Positions 5,994-9,485 of a stretch of DNA of 9,485 bases are shown piece after piece; the stretch's first letter is position 1; each line of letters opens with the position of its first letter. A program made the translations under genes and the position numbers. This DNA comes from Anaerolineae bacterium (GTDB lineage: Bacteria > Chloroflexota > Anaerolineae > Anaerolineales > Villigracilaceae): NCBI GenBank assembly GCA_003524705.1, contig DQGV01000001.1, positions 3,398-12,882 of the forward strand, read 5' to 3'. The notes under the pieces are model-generated. The model saw only the letters and a program-made list of their open reading frames with translations. It was not told the origin of the DNA and ran no database searches.

Positions 5994-7199
5994 TCACTCC
6001 AACAATCTTGCAACGTGTTCTATAATTTTTTCAGCCGCTTCGGTCTTGCTCATCAACGGCAATGATTCTTTACTTCCATTTGCAAACAACAACGTGATTC
6101 GATTTGTATCCACTGCAAAACCTGCATCTTTTGATGATATATCATTTGCGGCGATAAAATCTAAACCTTTTGATTTTAACTTGTCTGAGGCATTTTCTAA
6201 AAGGGTTTGACTCTCTGCCGCGAAGCCGACTACTACTTTGAAGCGCTTCTTTTCTACGGGTGAGCCTGATACTGTTTTCAAGATGTCTGGTGCCACTTCC
6301 AATTCAATTTGCGGAATGCCATCGCGCTTTTTGATTTTATCTTTAGCAACATGTTTCGGTTTGAAATCTGCGACTGCGGCGGTCATGATGAGTGCGTCGG
6401 CAGATTCTTTTAGTAAAGCATCTAGCATATCTTGCACACTTTTTACGTTGAGGACTTTTGCTCCTACTGGCGGAGTGAGTGCTGTGGGTGTTGTAATTAA
6501 CGTTACATCAGCACCTGCATCAATTGCGGCTTGGGCAAGTGCATAGCCTTGCTTTCCGCTGGAGTGATTGGTGATGATACGAACAGGGTCAATGGCTTCT
6601 TGTGTTCCGCCCGCAGTGACAATAACTTTTTTATTCTTTAGTTTGCCATGTTTACCCAATGCTATTCTGATATGACCCAGTATTTCGATTGGTTCGAGCA
6701 TGCGTCCTTTGCCAGAGATGCCCGAAGCGAGATGCCCTGTTGTGGGTTCAGCGAACATAACTCCCCTAGAAAGAAGCGTTGATAAGTTTGCTTGCGTGGC
6801 GGGGTTATCATACATGCCACCATCCATTGCAGGTGCAATCAAAACATCTGCTGTGGATGCGAGATATGTTACGGTTAATAAATCATCTGAAAAGCCGTGT
6901 GCCAGTTTTGCCATCGTGTTGGCTGTGCAGGGTGCAATGACAATTAAATCGGCTCCCTTGCCGAGTTGCACATGCAAGACGTGACCTTGATCGCCCCATA
7001 AATCTTTATCGGTGTAGGCTTTGCGACCTGTAACGGATTGAAATGTAAGTGGTGTGATAAATTTTTCTGCCGCGCTTGTGAGGATGACATCTACCTTTGC
7101 GCCCGCTTGTGTTAATTTGGAGGCAAGGTCTGCGGCTTTATAGGATGCAATAGACCCAGTGACCCCAAGCAGAATTTGTTTGTTGGTGAGGTTGGGCAT
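5994..7199 (-). CDS. coaBC: Bifunctional CoaBC: phosphopantothenoylcysteine synthetase/decarboxylase
   Basis: This 401-residue enzyme catalyses two steps of coenzyme A synthesis, ligating cysteine to 4'-phosphopantothenate and then decarboxylating the product with FMN. The N-terminal CoaC domain (about 1-180) has ILLGVTGSIASYKAADLASK, the active-site region HVLHVQL with H76, and PCTANTMAKLAHGFSDDLL. The C-terminal CoaB domain (about 188-401) has VTAGGTQEAIDPVRIITNHS, SSGKQGYALA, AAVADFKPKHVAKDKIKKRD and the FVAAND-type motif FIAANDISS. Two CoaC signatures deviate: the flap reads GHLASGISGKGRM, with Ser159 where Escherichia coli CoaBC has its catalytic Cys158, and PAMDGGMY replaces the usual PxMNxxMW. 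No Shine-Dalgarno sequence precedes the ATG; TATAAT lies eight bases upstream. It is the first gene of an operon with the phosphoesterase. Confidence 0.95.
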   Translation of the reverse strand: MPNLTNKQILLGVTGSIASYKAADLASKLTQAGAKVDVILTSAAEKFITPLTFQSVTGRKAYTDKDLWGDQGHVLHVQLGKGADLIVIAPCTANTMAKLAHGFSDDLLTVTYLASTADVLIAPAMDGGMYDNPATQANLSTLLSRGVMFAEPTTGHLASGISGKGRMLEPIEILGHIRIALGKHGKLKNKKVIVTAGGTQEAIDPVRIITNHSSGKQGYALAQAAIDAGADVTLITTPTALTPPVGAKVLNVKSVQDMLDALLKESADALIMTAAVADFKPKHVAKDKIKKRDGIPQIELEVAPDILKTVSGSPVEKKRFKVVVGFAAESQTLLENASDKLKSKGLDFIAANDISSKDAGFAVDTNRITLLFANGSKESLPLMSKTEAAEKIIEHVARLLE

Positions 7200-7207
7200 A
7201 CGGCGTG

Positions 7208-7213
7208 ATTATA
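7208..7213 (-). promoter_or_regulatory. Putative -10 box of coaBC
   Basis: A perfect TATAAT on the minus strand is followed by eight bases and the coaBC ATG. No Shine-Dalgarno sequence fits in that space, so transcription probably starts at or just before the start codon. No good -35 hexamer is visible 16-18 bases upstream. Confidence 0.45.
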
Positions 7214-7227
7214 CTGCTAATAAGTAC

Positions 7228-7269
7228 GGGCGAGGCGATCTTGCCCCTTTGGGCAGGAGAACCCCGCCC
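7228..7269. repeat. GGGCGAG-type palindrome with nested hairpin
   Basis: The outer arms GGGCGAGG (7228-7235) and CCCCGCCC (7262-7269) match at 7 of 8 positions. Inside lies a second hairpin, CTTGCCC (7240-7246) with GGGCAGG (7251-7257). It is a degenerate relative of the perfect palindrome at 3367-3394 and lies about 30 bases upstream of the coaBC start. Confidence 0.55.
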
Positions 7270-7314
7270 TTCCTGTGGATTACATTTGTAAGGCGCGACG
7301 CATCCATTCGATAT

Positions 7315-7343
7315 TGTGGGGGCGAGATAACCTCGCCCTTACA
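7315..7343. repeat. GGGCGAG-type palindrome
   Basis: Twelve-base arms (7315-7326 and 7332-7343) match at 10 of 12 positions around the loop ATAAC; the core is GGGCGAG/CTCGCCC. It belongs to the same family as 3367-3394 and 7228-7269. It lacks a T tract and so is unlikely to be a simple terminator. Confidence 0.6.
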
Positions 7344-7371
7344 GGATGAACAGTATTATGAGACGTTCGGT

Positions 7372-7483
7372 GACCCCCATATATGGATGAGGGGGATTAT
7401 GGGGTTTGGATATAGGATGGATATAGGATGGTCGAAGGAAGAGCGAAGGAAGAGACTAGGGCAGATTGCCATATATGGGGGTC
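7372..7483. mobile_element. MITE-like element with perfect 15-bp terminal inverted repeats
   Basis: GACCCCCATATATGG (7372-7386) and its exact complement CCATATATGGGGGTC (7469-7483) bound a 112-bp element too short to encode a transposase. The plus strand inside is strongly purine-rich and contains two back-to-back tandem duplications, GGATATAGGAT twice (7408-7429) and CGAAGGAAGAG twice (7433-7454). No flanking target-site duplication is obvious, so the element may be old, or it may be a structured non-coding site. It lies about 125 bases beyond the 3' end of the integrase gene. Confidence 0.5.
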
Positions 7484-7555
7484 TGATCTGCGTGTAGATT
7501 AACGAGATAACAGTAATTGTTATGGCAAGAAGAGAGTAAATAAGAGCGAAGTTAC

Positions 7556-7577
7556 AGAAGAGTTTTTCTCTTCTTTT
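7556..7577 (+). terminator. Weak hairpin with T tract near the integrase end
   Basis: AGAAGAG (7556-7562) and CTCTTCT (7568-7574) form a 7-bp stem around five T, followed by TTT on the plus strand. It could limit plus-strand transcription entering the integrase gene antisense. On the minus strand it comes about 35 bases after the integrase stop but has no T tract in that direction. Confidence 0.3.
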
Positions 7578-7609
7578 AGACACTCCCTTTGAGATTAATT
7601 AGTAGTCAT

Positions 7610-8584
7610 TCAGTTGTCTAGTGGAGATTTGACGGCGAGTCCGCCACGTTGTAATACGTGGGTATATATCATGGTGGTTTTTACATCTTTGTGACCGAGT
7701 AGTTCTTGGACAGTGCGAATATCGTAGCCGTTTTGGAGAAGATGGGTTGCAAAGGAATGACGAAAGGTGTGAGGCGAAACATGTTTGTCAATTTTCGCCA
7801 TTTTTGCGGCTTGCTTAACTGCTTTTTGAACAGCCGTTTCATGTAAGTGATGTCTTCGTTTCATTCCAGTTTGCGAATCTGTATAAATAGAAGTAGCAGG
7901 AAAAAGGTATTGCCATATCCATTCTTTATTTGCATTTTGATATTTTCTTTCTAATGCAAAAGGAAGATAGACTGTGCCATTTCCATCGGCTATATCTTTT
8001 TGGTGAGTAATTTTTACTTGCTGTAAATGAAGTTGTAGAGGCTGAATTAATGAGTTTGGTAAGGTTGTCACTCTATCATTTTCACCTTTGCCATCTCGTA
8101 CAATGATTTGATGATTTTCAAAATCTATATCTTTGACTCGTAATCTCATCGTTTCCATGACGCGCAATCCAGCGCCATACATAATTTGAGCGATTAGTTT
8201 ATAGACACCAGTAAGATGATTAATAACTTGTTTTACTTCTTCTTTTGATAACACAGTGGGAACTACTTTTGCTCTTTGAGGTCGAAAACCTGAAAGTGAC
8301 TTTTCATCTAATTCAATTCTTAAGATATGACGATATAAAAATAAAATAGCACTCAGGGCTTGATTTTGAGTTGAAGCGGATATTTTTTTGTCATTGGTAA
8401 GATGAATTAAGAATTGGTTGATTTCATTCACGCCCATTTCTTTAGGGTGACGCTTGTTATGAAAAACGATATATTGACGGACCCATAACAGGTAGGTTTT
8501 CTCTGTTCTTTGTGAGTAATGTTTTAGGCGAAGGGCATCTCGATATTGTTCAAGTAGTTTTTTAGGTGGGTTTGTCTGGGTCAT
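7610..8584 (-). CDS. intI: Integron integrase IntI (tyrosine recombinase)
   Basis: This 324-residue site-specific recombinase carries the integron-specific insertion absent from XerC/XerD. Catalytic residues are R141 ([19 protein letters not shown]), K166 (RDGKGENDR), H272 and R275 ([14 protein letters not shown]), H298 (LLGHKD) and Tyr nucleophile Y307 (TTMIYTHV). Their spacing equals that of class 1 IntI (R146, K171, H277, R280, H303, Y312) with a constant offset of five. The IntI signature [20 protein letters not shown] (about 210-229), RRHHLHE and the ending [11 protein letters not shown] are diagnostic. The second Lys of the usual GKGxKDR is Asn169. The ATG at 8584 has GAGG six bases upstream and gives the family length; the frame stays open to 8719, but that part covers the repeat cluster. 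IntI enzymes insert and excise gene cassettes at attI and attC sites, and the neighbouring repeats fit that role. Confidence 0.95.
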   Translation of the reverse strand: MTQTNPPKKLLEQYRDALRLKHYSQRTEKTYLLWVRQYIVFHNKRHPKEMGVNEINQFLIHLTNDKKISASTQNQALSAILFLYRHILRIELDEKSLSGFRPQRAKVVPTVLSKEEVKQVINHLTGVYKLIAQIMYGAGLRVMETMRLRVKDIDFENHQIIVRDGKGENDRVTTLPNSLIQPLQLHLQQVKITHQKDIADGNGTVYLPFALERKYQNANKEWIWQYLFPATSIYTDSQTGMKRRHHLHETAVQKAVKQAAKMAKIDKHVSPHTFRHSFATHLLQNGYDIRTVQELLGHKDVKTTMIYTHVLQRGGLAVKSPLDN

Positions 8585-8587
8585 TTC

Positions 8588-8616
8588 TTGCCTCTGTATG
8601 CAAGTGGCTGTATAAT
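8588..8616 (+). promoter_or_regulatory. Candidate cassette promoter (Pc-like)
   Basis: TTGCCT (8588-8593, 4 of 6 against TTGACA) and TATAAT (8611-8616, 6 of 6) are separated by exactly 17 bases and point away from intI towards the transporter gene. The -35 overlaps the intI Shine-Dalgarno stretch and the -10 is part of the first CTGTATAAT repeat. Integron cassette promoters characteristically lie in or next to intI and face the array. The predicted 5' leader would contain both palindromes of the repeat cluster. Confidence 0.45.
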
Positions 8617-8694
8617 CTGTACATAGTCTATTATACAGAATAATTCTGTATAACACCCCTATATGGAATGTTATACAGCCAATGGCTGTATAAC
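8606..8694. repeat. Cluster of five alternating CTGTATAAY repeats
   Basis: Five copies of a nonamer alternate in orientation: CTGTATAAT (8608-8616, plus), ATTATACAG (8630-8638, minus), CTGTATAAC (8646-8654, plus), GTTATACAG (8670-8678, minus) and CTGTATAAC (8686-8694, plus). Copies 2 and 3 form a perfect palindrome (8631-8653, 11-bp arms, 1-base centre). Copies 4 and 5 form another (8670-8694, 11-bp arms, AAT centre). Spacing alternates 22, 16, 24 and 16 bases, a unit of about 40 bases repeated twice. The repeats fill the space between intI and the transporter gene and include -10-like boxes on both strands, so they may be integrase-binding sites, repressor operators, or both. Confidence 0.85.
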
Positions 8695-8706
8695 TCATAG
8701 TTAGCC
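8648..8706 (+). other. Candidate attI or attC-like recombination site
   Basis: GTTAGCC (8700-8706) matches the integron core GTTRRRY at 6 of 7 positions and is preceded, across the 5-base spacer TCATA, by an inverted box GTATAAC (8688-8694). That is the arrangement of an R/L simple site. Further left, GTTATAC (8670-8676) and GTATAAC (8648-8654) complete an R''-L''-L'-R' order over 59 bases, with L'' and L' perfectly complementary. Against a canonical attC are the unequal spacers (15 and 5), the very short 11-base terminal structure and poor R''/R' complementarity. The position right beside intI favours attI. The exact crossover point cannot be fixed by eye. Confidence 0.45.
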
Positions 8707-8738
8707 GCCTGTCCTGCAAATATATATAGGAGTGAAGT

Positions 8739-9485
8739 ATGAAAAAAACGACCTTTGCAGTCCAGCAAATGGACTGTGCATCTGAAGAACAATTAGTACG
8801 TTTGAAACTTCAAGAAGTCAGCAATATATCTTCTTTGCAGTTTGACCTTCCCAATCGCCAGTTGGATGTTTTCCATACAGGCGATTATCAATTAATTTTT
8901 GAAGCACTTAACAGTTTGCAACTCGACACAACTCTGATTGAAAGTGGCGCAACAGATGAGTTTGTACCAACTGGCAAGGATAATTTAGAGCGGAAATTGC
9001 TTTGGCAGGTTCTGTCTATTAACTTTTTCTTTTTTGCCCTTGAAATATTAATGGGTTTCATCTCCAATTCAATGGGGCTTGTTGCCGATAGTTTAGATAT
9101 GCTGGCAGACAGCCTTGTTTATGGGCTTGCACTTTTTGCGATTGGCGGAACAATTGCCAAGAAAAAGAATATCGCCAAAGCAAGTGGGTATTTCCAAATA
9201 GTTTTGGCTATTTTTGGTATTACCGAAGTAATCAGACGTTTTCTTGGGTTTGGTGATGTTCCCACATTTCAAATGATGATTGTTATTTCATTGCTTGCTT
9301 TGATTGGAAACGCAACCAGTTTGTTTTTGCTTCAAAAAAGTAAAAACACAGAAGCCCACATGCAAGCCAGCATGATTTTCACCTCCAATGATGTGATAAT
9401 CAACATCGGGGTTATTCTCGCTGGTATACTGGTTTTTGTAACAAACTCCAAAATTCCTGATTTGGTTGTCGGAGCAATCGTATTT
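8739..9485 (+). CDS. Cation diffusion facilitator transporter with N-terminal HMA-like domain (3' truncated by window)
   Basis: The first 249 residues of a cation transporter are present and the frame is open at the window end. Residues 1-70 resemble a heavy-metal-associated domain but keep only one Cys (QMDC, C13) instead of CxxC. The membrane domain starts near residue 86; helices include [18 protein letters not shown] and [20 protein letters not shown]. The first metal-site motif is [11 protein letters not shown] (D117, D120, D124; DxxxD, as in YiiP). In the second, [15 protein letters not shown]214 stands where CDF proteins normally have His, before D218. The family exports divalent metals by proton exchange; the specificity here is unclear. 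AGGAG (8728-8732) lies six bases from the ATG. From memory, the closest relatives are in Bacteroidota, so horizontal transfer is possible. It starts 32 bases after the candidate core site, as expected of a first cassette. Confidence 0.88.
   Translation, partial: MKKTTFAVQQMDCASEEQLVRLKLQEVSNISSLQFDLPNRQLDVFHTGDYQLIFEALNSLQLDTTLIESGATDEFVPTGKDNLERKLLWQVLSINFFFFALEILMGFISNSMGLVADSLDMLADSLVYGLALFAIGGTIAKKKNIAKASGYFQIVLAIFGITEVIRRFLGFGDVPTFQMMIVISLLALIGNATSLFLLQKSKNTEAHMQASMIFTSNDVIINIGVILAGILVFVTNSKIPDLVVGAIVF

Larger units (their letters stand above)
7200..7609. other. Gene-free repeat-rich region between coaBC and the integrase
   Basis: These 410 bases hold the coaBC promoter region, two GGGCGAG-type palindromes (7228-7269, 7315-7343), a MITE-like element (7372-7483) and a small hairpin near the integrase stop (7556-7574). 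No convincing gene was found. A 75-codon GTG-initiated frame (7356-7583, minus) exists, with a hydrophobic start, but it runs through the MITE-like element and has no usable ribosome-binding site. The region looks like an accumulation zone for small repeats next to mobile DNA. Confidence 0.7.

Noticed and set aside
6238..6984. Plus-strand frames of 102 and 94 codons opposite coaBC
   Set aside because: Antisense shadows of a strongly conserved gene, without ribosome-binding sites.
7408..7454. Short CRISPR-like array
   Set aside because: The repeats are 11-bp units directly abutting, two copies each of two different sequences, with no spacers and no cas genes.
7361..7494. Target-site duplication flanking the MITE-like element
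   Set aside because: No matching direct repeat of 2 bases or more was convincing on either side; the element is therefore reported only as MITE-like.
7356..7583. 75-codon minus-strand frame with a hydrophobic N-terminus downstream of intI
   Set aside because: GTG start with the only purine-rich stretch one base away, the frame runs through the MITE-like repeat, and no family resemblance is seen.
8608..8694. LexA (SOS) boxes in the intI upstream region, since CTGT and ACAG elements are present
   Set aside because: The halves are spaced 13-15 bases apart or point the wrong way, not the CTGT-N8-ACAG spacing of the proteobacterial box, and Chloroflexota LexA sites are not expected to match it.
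8585..8719. 45-codon N-terminal extension of the integrase
   Set aside because: It translates the palindromic repeat cluster, while the ATG at 8584 has a well-placed GAGG and gives the normal IntI length.

Overview
The window looks like a chromosomal stretch of a Chloroflexota bacterium of the class Anaerolineae. This is inferred from recalled family resemblance (single-stranded DNA-binding protein, DUF3467 protein, translin-family protein, CoaBC, DUF4349 lipoprotein) and from a base composition below 50% GC by eye. No rRNA or tRNA gene is present to confirm it. Most genes lie on the minus strand. The right end carries an integron integrase beside a metal-transport gene.

Left part (1-2380, minus strand): ssb comes first, then after about 100 bases a three-gene unit of a DUF3467 protein, a translin-family protein and a two-helix membrane protein, ending at a strong terminator hairpin at the window edge. 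A dispersed inverted repeat (1706-1773) fills the gap between ssb and the unit. Middle part (2378-3367, plus strand): a cytochrome b561, a strong terminator, and a small SpoIIAA/STAS-like protein that converges on the next block across a perfect 28-bp palindrome. Next block (3399-7199, minus strand): coaBC and a metallophosphoesterase are coupled (1-base gap), followed by a DUF4349 lipoprotein and rsmG. Several genes here have no Shine-Dalgarno sequence but carry a TATAAT-like box 6-8 bases before the ATG, which suggests leaderless transcripts.

Right part (7200-9485): a 410-bp gene-free stretch holds two GC-rich palindromes of the same family as the one at 3367 and a 112-bp MITE-like element with perfect 15-bp terminal inverted repeats and internal 11-bp tandem duplications. 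It is followed by a complete IntI-type integron integrase (minus strand). Upstream of intI is a roughly 100-bp cluster of five alternating copies of CTGTATAAY, which ends in an attI/attC-like core site (GTTAGCC). A cation diffusion facilitator gene with an N-terminal HMA-like domain starts 32 bases past that core and runs off the window. This arrangement is the most interesting part: a probable chromosomal integron of a lineage where integrons are poorly described, with a compact repetitive recombination and control region and a possible metal-transporter first cassette. Whether it is a working integron depends on sequence to the right of the window.
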